Positions 9,723 through 17,227 of a stretch of 64,000 nucleotides of DNA are shown here, one piece after another. How positions within the stretch are numbered: position 1 is the stretch's first letter; every line of letters begins with the position of its first letter. The notes beneath the pieces were generated by a model. It was not told the DNA's origin. It saw only the letters and a program-made list of their open reading frames with translations, and did no database searches. Position numbers and translations under genes: made by a program. This stretch comes from Microbacterium galbinum (GTDB lineage: Bacteria > Actinomycetota > Actinomycetes > Actinomycetales > Microbacteriaceae): positions 1,331,630 through 1,395,629 of the forward strand of contig NZ_CP078077.1 of the NCBI RefSeq assembly GCF_023101185.1, in the 5' to 3' direction.

Positions 9723-10172
9723 ATGGATGCCGAGCACGAGATCGTCGTCCGCGTGACGTCGGATGCCTCGTGGCTCCCGCCGGGTGGCCGGGCCGAAGTC
9801 GTGCAGCGGGAGGTTCCGCCGAGCCCGATGTCGATGGTGAGGCTGCTCCTGCGCCGCGGTGACGAGGTGTTCTGCGTCCCCCGGGCGGGGACGAGAAAGC
9901 TCGACCTCCCGACGCGACTGACGGCTGCGAACGACCTCGACGGATCGGTCGAGATCCGCGCGCTCGCCGCGGAGGTGGCGGGTCTCGGTGCCGATCTCGC
10001 GTTCGTCGGTGCCGTGCGCAACGTCGTCGAGCGTCCGGTGGACGACTACCCCTGGCCGACTCCGCGCGCCCACTTCGGCGTGTGGGCGTCACCGGACGCC
10101 CCGATCATCGACGGCACCTGGGTCGATCTCGCGACGCTGACCGAACGCCACTGGCACCCGCTCGCCGGCTGA
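9723..10172 (+). CDS. Nudix-like protein with degenerate Nudix box
   Basis: 149 aa. The fold resembles Nudix proteins: LLLRRGDEVFCVPRAGTRKL in the first strand region, an E/A-rich helix and a later FVGAVRNVVE strand. The catalytic box should read G-x5-E-x7-REUxEExG, but the matching segment here (EIRALAAEVAGLG) keeps only part of the acidic residues, so hydrolase activity is doubtful. The start is the ATG at 9723, which follows TACGCT by exactly 6 nt, the leaderless pattern seen elsewhere in the window; no ribosome site is present. Function unknown. Confidence 0.7.
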   Translation: MDAEHEIVVRVTSDASWLPPGGRAEVVQREVPPSPMSMVRLLLRRGDEVFCVPRAGTRKLDLPTRLTAANDLDGSVEIRALAAEVAGLGADLAFVGAVRNVVERPVDDYPWPTPRAHFGVWASPDAPIIDGTWVDLATLTERHWHPLAG

Positions 10173-10209
10173 GTTCTCCTGTCCCAGCGCCCCCACCCCG
10201 CGCGAGCGC

Positions 10210-11355
10210 TCAGACCGAGCGCAGGGAGTGCTCGGAGGTGTTGAGGCGCTCGCAGCCGTCGGCGGTGAGCACGACGATGTCCTCGATGCGGGCGCCCCAC
10301 TCCCCCGAGAAGTAGATGCCCGGCTCGATGCTGAAGGCCATGCCCTCGCGCAGCACAAGGTCGTTTCCGGGCGCGATGTAGGGCTCCTCGTGCACGGAGA
10401 CGCCGATGCCGTGACCCGTGCGGTGCAGGAAGGCCTCGCCCAGCCCGGCATCCGCGAGCACCTGCCGGGCGGCGTCGTCGACCTCGGATGCCGTGACCCC
10501 GGGCCGTGCGGCGTCCACTGCGGCCTGCTGCGCGCGCACGAGTACGGCGATGCGCTCGGCCGCCTCCGGATCGGGGGTGCCGACCGCATAGGTGCGCGTG
10601 CTGTCGGAGTTGTAGCCGCTGGGCACCGCTCCCCCGATGTCGACGACCACGATGTCGCCCTCTTCGATCACGCGATCCGACACCTCATGATGCGGGTCCG
10701 CGCCGTTCGGCCCCGACCCCACGATCACGAACTCGACGGTCTGGTGGCCCTCGGCGACGATGGCCCGGGCGATGTCGGCGGCGACCTCGCGTTCGGTGCG
10801 ACCGGCGCGCAGCCACTCGGGCACTCGGCGGTGCACGGCGTCGATCGCGTCGCCCGCCCGACGCAGCTCGGCGACCTCGGCGGCATCCTTGATCATGCGA
10901 CCCTCCCGCAGCACGGGCGTCGCGAGCTCGAGACGCACGCCCAGTCGCTCGCCGATCGGGATCACGTGCAGGGCCGGCAGGGCATCCGACACCCCGACCC
11001 GCGCCACCGATCCGACGGCCACCGATCCGACGGCCACCGAGCCGACGGCGGCCGCGACCAGGTCGTACGGGTTCTCGCCGTCGACCCAGTCCGACACGGC
11101 GAGGCCGAGCGTGCCGACCGCCGTGCTGCGCACCTTCGCGAGTTCCATGCGGGGCACGACAACGGTCGGCGCGATACCGGGCCCGATCACGAGAGCAGTT
11201 AACCGCTCGATCGTGTCTCCCTCGACGCCGACCAGGTACTGCAGGTCGGGACCGGGGCCGACGATGACGGCGTCGAGCCCCGCTTCGGCGGCGAGAGCGG
11301 ATGCCCGCTCGAGACGGGCGGAGTATACGGAGGAGGAGAAGGGCGGAGTGCTCAC
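10210..11355 (-). CDS. M24-family metallopeptidase (Xaa-Pro aminopeptidase-like)
   Basis: About 381 aa, cytoplasmic. An N-terminal creatinase-like domain (GLDAVIVGPGPDLQYLVG) is followed by the pita-bread catalytic domain. The five metal ligands are visible: Asp in VVVDIGG, Asp in NSDSTRTY, His in HRTGHGIGVSVHEEP, Glu in FSIEPGIY and Glu in ARIEDIV. Members cleave N-terminal Xaa-Pro bonds or related dipeptides. I prefer the GTG at 11355 because TAGCGT lies 7 nt upstream of it (leaderless pattern); a GTG at 11364 inside that hexamer is the alternative. The N-domain contains a three-fold VGSVA repeat (see 11003-11047). Confidence 0.9.
   Translation of the reverse strand: MSTPPFSSSVYSARLERASALAAEAGLDAVIVGPGPDLQYLVGVEGDTIERLTALVIGPGIAPTVVVPRMELAKVRSTAVGTLGLAVSDWVDGENPYDLVAAAVGSVAVGSVAVGSVARVGVSDALPALHVIPIGERLGVRLELATPVLREGRMIKDAAEVAELRRAGDAIDAVHRRVPEWLRAGRTEREVAADIARAIVAEGHQTVEFVIVGSGPNGADPHHEVSDRVIEEGDIVVVDIGGAVPSGYNSDSTRTYAVGTPDPEAAERIAVLVRAQQAAVDAARPGVTASEVDDAARQVLADAGLGEAFLHRTGHGIGVSVHEEPYIAPGNDLVLREGMAFSIEPGIYFSGEWGARIEDIVVLTADGCERLNTSEHSLRSV
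11003..11047 (-). repeat. 15-bp tandem repeat inside the M24 gene
   Basis: Three head-to-tail copies of GCCACCGATCCGACG (the third has G for T) encode VGSVA three times on the minus strand. The unit is a multiple of three, so copy-number change would keep the frame. Confidence 0.9.
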
Positions 11356-11382
11356 CCGGCCCACGCTACTCCGCCGCGGGCC

Positions 11383-11844
11383 TCAACTGATGGCGAGACG
11401 GATGCGCTCGGTGAGCAGCGTGCGGTTCGCCGGGGTGAGTTCGAGCAGCGCATAGGCGGTCGGCCACATCGTGCCCTCGTCGAGGTTCGAGATGGGCTCG
11501 AAGCCGAACGTGCCGTAACGCACCTTGAACTTGCTCGCGGGCTGGAAGAAGCACAGCACCTTGCCGTCCTTCCCCCACCCGGGCATGCCGTAGTACGTGC
11601 GGGGCATGAGGTCGGGCGCGACCTCCATGACGAGTTCGTGCAGCGCGGTGGCGAGCTTCTTGTCGTTCTCGTCGGGCAGCTTGGCGATCGCCTCCCGCAG
11701 GTCGGCCTCCCCTGCCGCGCGCTGCTCCTCGGGCGACTTCTTCGCGCGGGAGCGCTTCGCCTTGGCCTCCTGGGCGGCGGCCTGCATGGCCTCGCGTTCT
11801 TCGGCGGTGAAGTTCTTCGTGTCGGTCTTCTTGTCGTCGGCCAT
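11383..11844 (-). CDS. YdhG/DUF1801-like protein (iron-chaperone-like fold)
   Basis: 153 aa, cytoplasmic. The N-terminal 45 residues are charged (EEREAMQAAAQEAKAKRSRA). The rest matches the YdhG/YjbR-CyaY-like family: APDLMPRTYYGMPGWGKDGK, then VLCFFQPASKFKVRYGTFGF. The family is sometimes called an iron chaperone by structural similarity to frataxin, but the role is not established. The ATG at 11844 follows AGAGGAG; the in-frame start 15 nt earlier overlaps that ribosome site. The M24 gene starts 28 bp beyond its stop, in the same direction. Confidence 0.8.
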   Translation of the reverse strand: MADDKKTDTKNFTAEEREAMQAAAQEAKAKRSRAKKSPEEQRAAGEADLREAIAKLPDENDKKLATALHELVMEVAPDLMPRTYYGMPGWGKDGKVLCFFQPASKFKVRYGTFGFEPISNLDEGTMWPTAYALLELTPANRTLLTERIRLAIS

Positions 11845-11979
11845 GACGACTCCTCTCATCGGTGCGTGATCTCAGCGTAAGGATGCCGGGGGCCGCGTGG
11901 CTTCTCGATTCGTGATCGATCGTCTGCGGCATCCGTCATACGCGGAGATCCCCCGGTGAGCGCCGGTTAGTGTGGGGGA

Positions 11980-12402
11980 ATGGACCTGCGTGTGGCGGCA
12001 TACGCGGTCGTCACGGACGACGACGACCGCCTGCTCCTCGCGCGCTGGATCGAGGGCCGCCGCGTCGCGTGGACGATGCCCGGTGGAGGTCTCGAGGCCG
12101 GGGAGTCTCCCGAAGACGCCGTGCGCCGCGAGCTCCGCGAAGAGACCGGGTACACCGTGAAGGTCGGCGAGCTGCTCGGCATCCACTCCCGGGTCATCCC
12201 CGCGAGCCAGCGCGTGCACAAGGCCGATCAGCCTCTGCACACCCTCCGCATCGTCTACCGGGCGACCGTGACGGGCGGCAAGCTGCGCTACGAGACCGAC
12301 GGGTCGACCGACATGGCGGGATGGTTCACGCGCTCGGCGGTCGCGGAGCTTCAGCGGGTCAAGCTCGTCGACATCTCGCTGCGCATGGCCGGGATCTTCT
12401 GA
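11980..12402 (+). CDS. Nudix hydrolase
   Basis: 140 aa with a complete Nudix box: GGGLEAGESPEDAVRRELRE followed by ETGY. The N-terminal strand AAYAVVTDDDDRLLLARW is typical. Nudix enzymes hydrolyse nucleoside diphosphates linked to another moiety; the substrate is not evident. The ATG at 11980 follows TAGTGT by 6 nt with no ribosome site, so the mRNA is probably leaderless. Confidence 0.92.
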   Translation: MDLRVAAYAVVTDDDDRLLLARWIEGRRVAWTMPGGGLEAGESPEDAVRRELREETGYTVKVGELLGIHSRVIPASQRVHKADQPLHTLRIVYRATVTGGKLRYETDGSTDMAGWFTRSAVAELQRVKLVDISLRMAGIF

Positions 12403-12440
12403 CCGCGAGCCGCCTCACCGGGCGACGAGCGAGCGGATGC

Positions 12441-12938
12441 TCAGGCCCGGGGTTCCTCGGGAACCGAGATGTCGGCGACGGTGGCGCCGTAGGCGGCGAT
12501 GAGGTCGTCGGCGTCGACGAACAGGCTGTATCCGTGCGCTCCCGCGCCCATGGCGATGCGCTGTCCGACGATCGACTCGTCGGCGTAGACGGGCCAGTCG
12601 GTCGTGCTGCCGATCGGCACGATGGTGCCCCGCTCGTAACCGGTCGCGGCGAGTGCCAGGTCGGCTTCGGGGAGCCGCAGCTTGTTCACGCCCACGACGG
12701 CGCGCAGCTTGGGCCACGAGATCGAGCGTCCACCCGGGATCAGGGCGAACAGGTAGGTGTCGTCGGCGCGCTTGACCACGAGGGTCTTCACGATGCCGGA
12801 CGGGTCGAGCCCCAGGAGCTCGGCTGCCTCGAAGAGGCTCCGCGCCTCCGGCCGCTCGCGGATCTCGATGTCGAGACCGCGAGCGGCGGCGGCGTCGGTG
12901 ACCCGCGCGTGCGGGTCGGTGGAGTGTTCGGCGCTCAC
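12441..12938 (-). CDS. YbaK/EbsC-type aminoacyl-tRNA deacylase-like protein
   Basis: 165 aa, cytoplasmic. DPSGIVKTLVVKRADDTYLF, then ALIPGGRSISWPKLRAVVGV and GYERGTIVPIG, follow the YbaK/ProX fold that edits mischarged tRNA (Cys-tRNA-Pro or related). The conserved Lys in VKTLVV is present. It overlaps the end of the upstream gene by 4 nt, so the two are translationally coupled. Confidence 0.88.
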   Translation of the reverse strand: MSAEHSTDPHARVTDAAAARGLDIEIRERPEARSLFEAAELLGLDPSGIVKTLVVKRADDTYLFALIPGGRSISWPKLRAVVGVNKLRLPEADLALAATGYERGTIVPIGSTTDWPVYADESIVGQRIAMGAGAHGYSLFVDADDLIAAYGATVADISVPEEPRA

Positions 12939-13459
12939 GCGTCGGGCGCGGAGAGCGGGTCGTCGGCGACCCAGAGCTCATCGTCCGCACGCAGAGCCGT
13001 CCATGCGGCGTAGAGCACAGCGGCGGCCGCGGCGGCACCGAGGATCAGCGCGACGATCGAGCCGAGGCCCGAGTTCTTCTGCTGCTTCTTCTGGTGGGCC
13101 TTCTGGGCCTTCTTGATCTTCTTCGAGACCGGGGCGACGATGCCGTGACGCTTGTTGTTGGCGACGTCCCACGCGCTGAGGGCCGTGCCCACGACGCCTC
13201 CGACGATCGGCACGACCTTGTCGTCGACCACGTGCTTGCCGATCTTCACGCCGCGGTCGACCACGGGGGCGACGCGACGGTTGTAGGCGTCCTGAACGAC
13301 CGGCACGACCTGCTCCCGGTAGGAGTGTCCGAGCTGGTGGCTGGCCTCTCGGGCGACGCCGGCAGCGTGCCCTACGAGCTCCTGCTGCGCCTCCCAGAGC
13401 TGGTTCGCGTCCTTCTGAAGACGACGCAGTTGCTTCTTCCGCTTGCGGCTGAGGCTCAC
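12935..13459 (-). CDS. Basic membrane-anchored protein of unknown function
   Basis: 174 aa. The first 20 residues are strongly basic (MSLSRKRKKQLRRLQKDANQ). The middle is rich in V and A with no recognised domain, then a Lys-rich stretch (VSKKIKKAQKAHQKKQQKNS) and one C-terminal membrane helix (IVALILGAAAAAAVLYAAW). The charge pattern suggests a cytoplasmic basic body tethered by a C-terminal anchor. A GTG start at 13459 follows GGAGAGC. I do not recognise a function; it forms an operon with the YbaK-like gene. Confidence 0.75.
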   Translation of the reverse strand: MSLSRKRKKQLRRLQKDANQLWEAQQELVGHAAGVAREASHQLGHSYREQVVPVVQDAYNRRVAPVVDRGVKIGKHVVDDKVVPIVGGVVGTALSAWDVANNKRHGIVAPVSKKIKKAQKAHQKKQQKNSGLGSIVALILGAAAAAAVLYAAWTALRADDELWVADDPLSAPDA

Positions 13460-13605
13460 GATGCTCTCCTGTCGATGTGGAGTACGGGTTCCCCATCCTG
13501 CCAGACAAGTCTGTACGGGGGGAGGGAATCGCCCACCCCTTGACTTATCCCGAGATGTGCAGGAGAACCCGGCTCACACACGGGAAGCTCTGCGAGAATG
13601 GACGT

Positions 13606-14163
13606 ATGCCTCACGCTTCCCATGTCGCAACCCTGCACACCAACCACGGTGACATCGTCATCAACCTCTTCGGCGACCAGGCCCCGAAGACGGTCAAGAA
13701 CTTCGTCGGCCTCGCCGACGGCACCCAGGAGTGGACGCACCCCGCGACCGGTAAGCCGGGCGAGGGTCCCCTCTACAAGGACGTCATCTTCCACCGCATC
13801 ATCCCGAACTTCATGATCCAGGGCGGCGACCCGCTCGGTCAGGGCGTCGGCGGTCCCGGCTACAACTTCAACGACGAGATCAACGCCGAGCTCAACTTCG
13901 ACCAGCCGTACATCCTCGCGATGGCGAACGCCGGCCTGCGCCGCAACGCCATCACGGGCGAGGTCGAGGGCACGAACGGCTCGCAGTTCTTCATCACCAC
14001 CGACCCGACCCCGTGGCTCAAGGGCAAGCACACGATCTTCGGCGAGGTCGCCGATGACGCCTCGAAGGCCGTCGTCGACAAGATCGGCTCGGTTCCCACC
14101 GCTGCCGGCGACCGCCCGATCGAGCCCGTCGTGCTCCAGTCGATCGACATCGTCGCGGCCTGA
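13606..14163 (+). CDS. ppiA: Peptidyl-prolyl cis-trans isomerase, cyclophilin type
   Basis: 185 aa, cytoplasmic cyclophilin that isomerises peptidyl-prolyl bonds. Core motifs are FHRIIPNFMIQGGDPLGQGV, MANAGLRRNAITG and GSQFFITT; the catalytic Arg in FHRIIPNFMIQGGD is present. The ATG at 13606 is 6 nt behind GAGAAT and lacks a ribosome site. The position before rhomboid and crgA matches ppiA of the origin-proximal actinobacterial cluster. Confidence 0.95.
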   Translation: MPHASHVATLHTNHGDIVINLFGDQAPKTVKNFVGLADGTQEWTHPATGKPGEGPLYKDVIFHRIIPNFMIQGGDPLGQGVGGPGYNFNDEINAELNFDQPYILAMANAGLRRNAITGEVEGTNGSQFFITTDPTPWLKGKHTIFGEVADDASKAVVDKIGSVPTAAGDRPIEPVVLQSIDIVAA

Positions 14164-14184
14164 CGACAGCGATCGCCGATCCGG

Positions 14185-15087
14185 ATGACGACGCCTGAGT
14201 TCGCGAGCAATCGCGACAACTTCTGTTACCGGCATCCGGATCGGCAGAGCTTCGTGCTCTGCCAGCGCTGCCTGCGCACGATCTGCGGCGAATGCCAGAC
14301 GCCCGCCGCGGTCGGGGTGATCTGCCCTGAGTGCATGAAGGCCGAGCGCAAGAACCGCACCCCCGCGCAGAAGCGCGCCGAGCGCCGCTGGGGTGGTGGT
14401 TCGACGGCCGCCGTCATGGGGATCACCCGCAGCGGACGCCCTCTGGTCACGTACGCCCTCCTGGCGGTGACCTCGTTGATCGGTCTCATCCAGCTCATTC
14501 CCGGGGTGGGCGAGGCGCTCACGCAGCAGATGGTGTTCGCGGCCGCGTACCTCTACCCCGATCTGTCCGGAGCGCCTTTCCAGCCCTGGCGCCTGCTCAC
14601 GGCGGTGTTCGCGCACGGCGGGTTCATCCATCTCGCCCTCAACATGCTCGCGCTGTGGTTGATCGGTCAGAGCCTCGAGCCCATGCTCGGCCGGGTGCGC
14701 TTCCTCGCGCTCTACCTGATCAGTGGTCTCGGTGGCTCGGTGATGGTCGCCCTTCTCGACCCGAGTCAGCCGACGGTCGGAGCATCCGGTGCGATCTTCG
14801 GCATGATGGCGGCTCTGCTCATCATCGGCCGCCACATCGGAGCCAATGTCACCGGACTCCTGGTGATCCTGGGCATCAATTTCGTCTATGGGCTCTTCTT
14901 CGGCGGCGGGCGCATCTCGTGGCAGGCCCATCTCGGCGGACTCGTCGTGGGCGCCCTCGTGGCCTACATCATCGTCAAGACGAAGCGGCGAGAGCAGCGG
15001 ATCTGGCAGATCGTCGCTCTGGCGGCGCTGACGGTCGTGCTGCTCGTCGTGGTCTTCGTCGTTCCACCGCTGATCATTCTGGCCTGA
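14185..15087 (+). CDS. Rhomboid-family intramembrane serine protease with N-terminal zinc-binding motif
   Basis: 300 aa, about six membrane helices. The N-terminal 50 residues carry paired Cys/His (FCYRHPDR, LCQRCLRTICGEC, ICPECM), a B-box-like zinc ribbon common in actinobacterial rhomboids. The catalytic dyad is Ser201 in GASGAIFG and His249 in QAHLGG. Rhomboids cleave membrane proteins within the bilayer. It starts 21 nt after ppiA and is probably co-transcribed with it. Confidence 0.93.
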   Translation: MTTPEFASNRDNFCYRHPDRQSFVLCQRCLRTICGECQTPAAVGVICPECMKAERKNRTPAQKRAERRWGGGSTAAVMGITRSGRPLVTYALLAVTSLIGLIQLIPGVGEALTQQMVFAAAYLYPDLSGAPFQPWRLLTAVFAHGGFIHLALNMLALWLIGQSLEPMLGRVRFLALYLISGLGGSVMVALLDPSQPTVGASGAIFGMMAALLIIGRHIGANVTGLLVILGINFVYGLFFGGGRISWQAHLGGLVVGALVAYIIVKTKRREQRIWQIVALAALTVVLLVVVFVVPPLIILA

Positions 15088-15094
15088 TGAGGGG

Positions 15095-15169
15095 TTGTTA
15101 ACAACTCTGTTAACACCTGTGAATAACACCCGTGTAATTCTCCCCAGGTGTGGATAGACCTGTGGATAA
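15095..15169. promoter_or_regulatory. DnaA-box cluster with two TGTTAACA palindromes
   Basis: TGTGGATAA at 15161-15169 is a perfect DnaA box (TTATCCACA on the other strand). TGTGGATAG at 15149-15157 and TGTGAATAA at 15118-15126 each differ by one base, and all three point the same way. Two TGTTAACA palindromes at 15096-15103 and 15108-15115 precede them. The stretch is unusually AT-rich for this genome and lies between the convergent rhomboid and crgA genes. Confidence 0.7.
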
Positions 15170-15220
15170 CTCTGTGGGCGGCTTGTGAGTTCCTGGGGAT
15201 ACAGCCCCGCTCGGAACGAC

Positions 15221-15250
15221 GAAGGCCCCTCGCCGGAGCGAGGGGCCTTC
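15221..15250. terminator. Bidirectional terminator between rhomboid and crgA
   Basis: A perfect 12-bp stem, GAAGGCCCCTCG with CGAGGGGCCTTC, around a 6-nt loop, sits between the convergent stops. No T-tract on either side. Confidence 0.75.
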
Positions 15251-15270
15251 GGAAGTCGTGGACGCTGAGG

Positions 15271-15510
15271 TCAGCGCCAGCGCGTGGTCATGAGGAAACC
15301 GATCAGCGCGATGCCCAGGCCGATGCCGAGGTTCCAGTTGCCGAGACCCGGGATCGGGAACTGCTGGCCCGAGATGTAGAACACGAGGATCCACGCGAGG
15401 CCCAGCAGCATGAAGCCGATCATCACCGGCTTGAACCACACGGCGTTGGGAGCGGCGTCGCCTTCGGCGCGCTCGACAGCGGGTTCTTCGGTCTTTCGGT
15501 CTCGTGCCAT
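15271..15510 (-). CDS. crgA: Cell division protein CrgA
   Basis: 79 aa with a short polar N-terminus and two membrane helices (VMIGFMLLGLAWILVFYISG and LGIGLGIALIGFLMTTRWR). CrgA is an actinobacterial septum protein that binds FtsZ and the peptidoglycan synthases. The conserved GNWN motif between the helices is present. The ATG at 15510 is preceded at 6 nt by TACAAT, so the transcript is probably leaderless. Confidence 0.93.
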   Translation of the reverse strand: MARDRKTEEPAVERAEGDAAPNAVWFKPVMIGFMLLGLAWILVFYISGQQFPIPGLGNWNLGIGLGIALIGFLMTTRWR

Positions 15511-15516
15511 TCCAGC

Positions 15517-15522
15517 ATTGTA
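15517..15522 (-). promoter_or_regulatory. -10 element for leaderless crgA
   Basis: TACAAT on the minus strand ends 6 nt before the crgA ATG, which puts the expected start of transcription on or next to the A of ATG. The -35 region is poor. Confidence 0.6.
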
Positions 15523-15612
15523 CCGAAATCGAGTGATGATCCCGAGTGCGGATGCCCAGGCGCTCCTCAACGATCGCGGCGCTCCCACAGCGCGACGGGA
15601 TAAGATCACGCC

Positions 15613-16407
15613 ATGACTGCATCCGTCGTGCCTGGGGGGCGACGCGCGCGACGGTCCCGTCGACGTTCGCGCGCCACGTTCGCGAGCGTTCTCGGGGAGC
15701 TCCTGCTCACCGCCGGCGTACTCGTTCTGCTGTTCGTCGCGTGGCAGATGTGGATCGGCGACATCATCATCGCCGCCCAGAAGAACGAAGAGGGCGCGGC
15801 CGTCTCGGCCGAGTGGGCCGCAGGTCCCACGCCCGAGCTCCCCCCGCTCGTGGAAGGCGACGACGGCTCGACGTATTACGAGCCGGTGATCCCCGCCGCG
15901 CCCGCCGACACCGAGCAACTCGGTCAGATGCACATCCCGCGTTTCGGTGCCGACTACAACTACGGCATCTACGGCGGCACGACGCGTGCCCGCACGCTCG
16001 ACAACCTCGGCATCGGCGTCTACACGAACTCGAAGATGCCGGGCGAGGTCGGCAACTTCGCGATGGCCGGGCACCGCACGACCTGGGGCAAGCCGTTCAA
16101 CCAGCTCGACAAGCTCCAGATCGGCGACGCGATCGTCGTCGAGACGAAGGACGGCTGGTTCACCTACCGCTTCCGCACCCTCGAGTACGTCAAGCCGACG
16201 CAGACCGATGTGCTCGCCGACGTGCCGCAGATGCCCGAGGTCGCGACCGGTGAGCGCTACATCACCCTCACCGCGTGCTCTCCCCTGTACTCGCTGGCCG
16301 AGCGCATCGTCGCCTACGGAGTGTTCGAGAGCTTCCAGCCCCGTGCCGAGGGTCCGCCCCCGGCACTGACCGACCCGCCGCCGCCCCCGGCCGCACCGTC
16401 CATCTAG
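15613..16407 (+). CDS. Class E sortase
   Basis: 264 aa, a membrane-anchored transpeptidase that joins LAxTG-type surface proteins to the cell wall. An Arg-rich N-terminus (RRARRSRRRSR) leads into one membrane helix (LLLTAGVLVLLFVAWQMWIG), then the extracellular sortase barrel. Catalytic residues are His154 in AGHRTTWG, Cys222 in TLTACSP and Arg231 in LAERIV; the TLTxC box and operon position fit class E. The tail is Pro-rich. TAAGAT lies 6 nt before the ATG. Four predicted substrates with LAGTG, LATTG or LAESG tails lie in this same window. Confidence 0.93.
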   Translation: MTASVVPGGRRARRSRRRSRATFASVLGELLLTAGVLVLLFVAWQMWIGDIIIAAQKNEEGAAVSAEWAAGPTPELPPLVEGDDGSTYYEPVIPAAPADTEQLGQMHIPRFGADYNYGIYGGTTRARTLDNLGIGVYTNSKMPGEVGNFAMAGHRTTWGKPFNQLDKLQIGDAIVVETKDGWFTYRFRTLEYVKPTQTDVLADVPQMPEVATGERYITLTACSPLYSLAERIVAYGVFESFQPRAEGPPPALTDPPPPPAAPSI

Positions 16408-16423
16408 AGGCACGAGGAGAAAC

Positions 16424-16579
16424 ATGTACGCCGCAATCTGGCGCCTGCTGCCCGGCCCCTGGTGGATCCGCCTGCTCATCGTGCTCGTCGTCGTCGCCGC
16501 GATCCTCTACGGGCTGTTCTGGTACGTCTTCCCGTGGATCAGCCCCATCATCAACCCCGGCGAGGTCGACCTCGAATGA
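16424..16579 (+). CDS. 51-aa membrane microprotein between sortase and trpG
   Basis: A short gene with a good ribosome site (CACGAGGAGAAAC) before the ATG. It starts MYAAIWRLLPGPWWIRLL and continues with one hydrophobic helix (IVLVVVAAILYGLFWYVF), ending PWISPIINPGEVDLE. Its TGA overlaps the trpG ATG (ATGA), so translation is coupled. A similar small aromatic-rich protein is often found at this point of the actinobacterial cluster (recollection, not checked). Its function is unknown; a role with the sortase or division membrane complex is a guess. Confidence 0.85.
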   Translation: MYAAIWRLLPGPWWIRLLIVLVVVAAILYGLFWYVFPWISPIINPGEVDLE

Positions 16580-17205
16580 CCCGGGTGCTCGTGGTCGACA
16601 ACCACGACAGCTTCGTGCACACCCTGGTCGGCTACCTCCACGAGCTCGGCGCCGAGACCTCGATGATCGAGGCGGACGCCGTCGACGCCGCCGAACTCGA
16701 CGCGCTCCTTCCGGAGTTCGACGCCCTGCTCCTCTCCCCCGGCCCCGGCACCCCGGCGGATGCTGGCGTGTCGGTGGATGCCGTACGACTCGCGGCCGAA
16801 CGACGGATGCCGCTGCTCGGCGTCTGCCTCGGGCACCAGGCGATCGGCGAGGCCTTCGGCGCCCCGGTGACCGCTGCGCCCGAGCTCATGCACGGCATGG
16901 TGTCGGCGGTCGTGCACGACGGGTCGGCGCTGTTCGACGGCATCCGCTCGCCCTTCGACGTCGGGCGGTATCACTCGCTCGGGGTCGCGGCATCCGATCT
17001 GCCTGAGGCGCTGCGCGTGACCGCGCACACGGCGTCGGGCACCGTCATGGCCATCGCGCACCGCGACCTGCCGATCGTCGGTGTGCAATTCCACCCCGAG
17101 AGCGTGCTCACCGAGAGCGGCTACCGCCTGCTGGCGAACTGGCTCGCCCTCGCCGGCGACACGGATGCCGTGGCGCGGTCGACGGGCCTCCACCCCCTGG
17201 TGTGA
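16576..17205 (+). CDS. trpG: Glutamine amidotransferase, anthranilate/aminodeoxychorismate synthase component II
   Basis: 209 aa class I amidotransferase that supplies ammonia for anthranilate or 4-amino-4-deoxychorismate synthesis. Motifs: VDNHDSFVHTL at the start, the oxyanion LLSPGPGTP, the nucleophile in GVCLGHQ, and QFHPESVLTESG with the catalytic His/Glu. The start overlaps the microprotein stop by 4 nt. It is at the trpG/pabA position beside pknB; which partner it serves cannot be told here. Confidence 0.93.
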   Translation: MTRVLVVDNHDSFVHTLVGYLHELGAETSMIEADAVDAAELDALLPEFDALLLSPGPGTPADAGVSVDAVRLAAERRMPLLGVCLGHQAIGEAFGAPVTAAPELMHGMVSAVVHDGSALFDGIRSPFDVGRYHSLGVAASDLPEALRVTAHTASGTVMAIAHRDLPIVGVQFHPESVLTESGYRLLANWLALAGDTDAVARSTGLHPLV

Positions 17206-17217
17206 CCCCCGGGGTCA
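17203..17217. terminator. Small hairpin between convergent trpG and pknB
   Basis: TGACCC with GGGTCA around CCG, exactly at the junction of the two stops. Only 6 bp, so weak as a terminator. Confidence 0.35.
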
Positions 17218-17227
17218 GCCGGCGGAG

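Noticed and set aside
15095..15169. The site taken as oriC itself
   Set aside because: Only three boxes, no dnaA or dnaN next to it and no long AT-rich unwinding region, so I report it as a DnaA-box cluster only.
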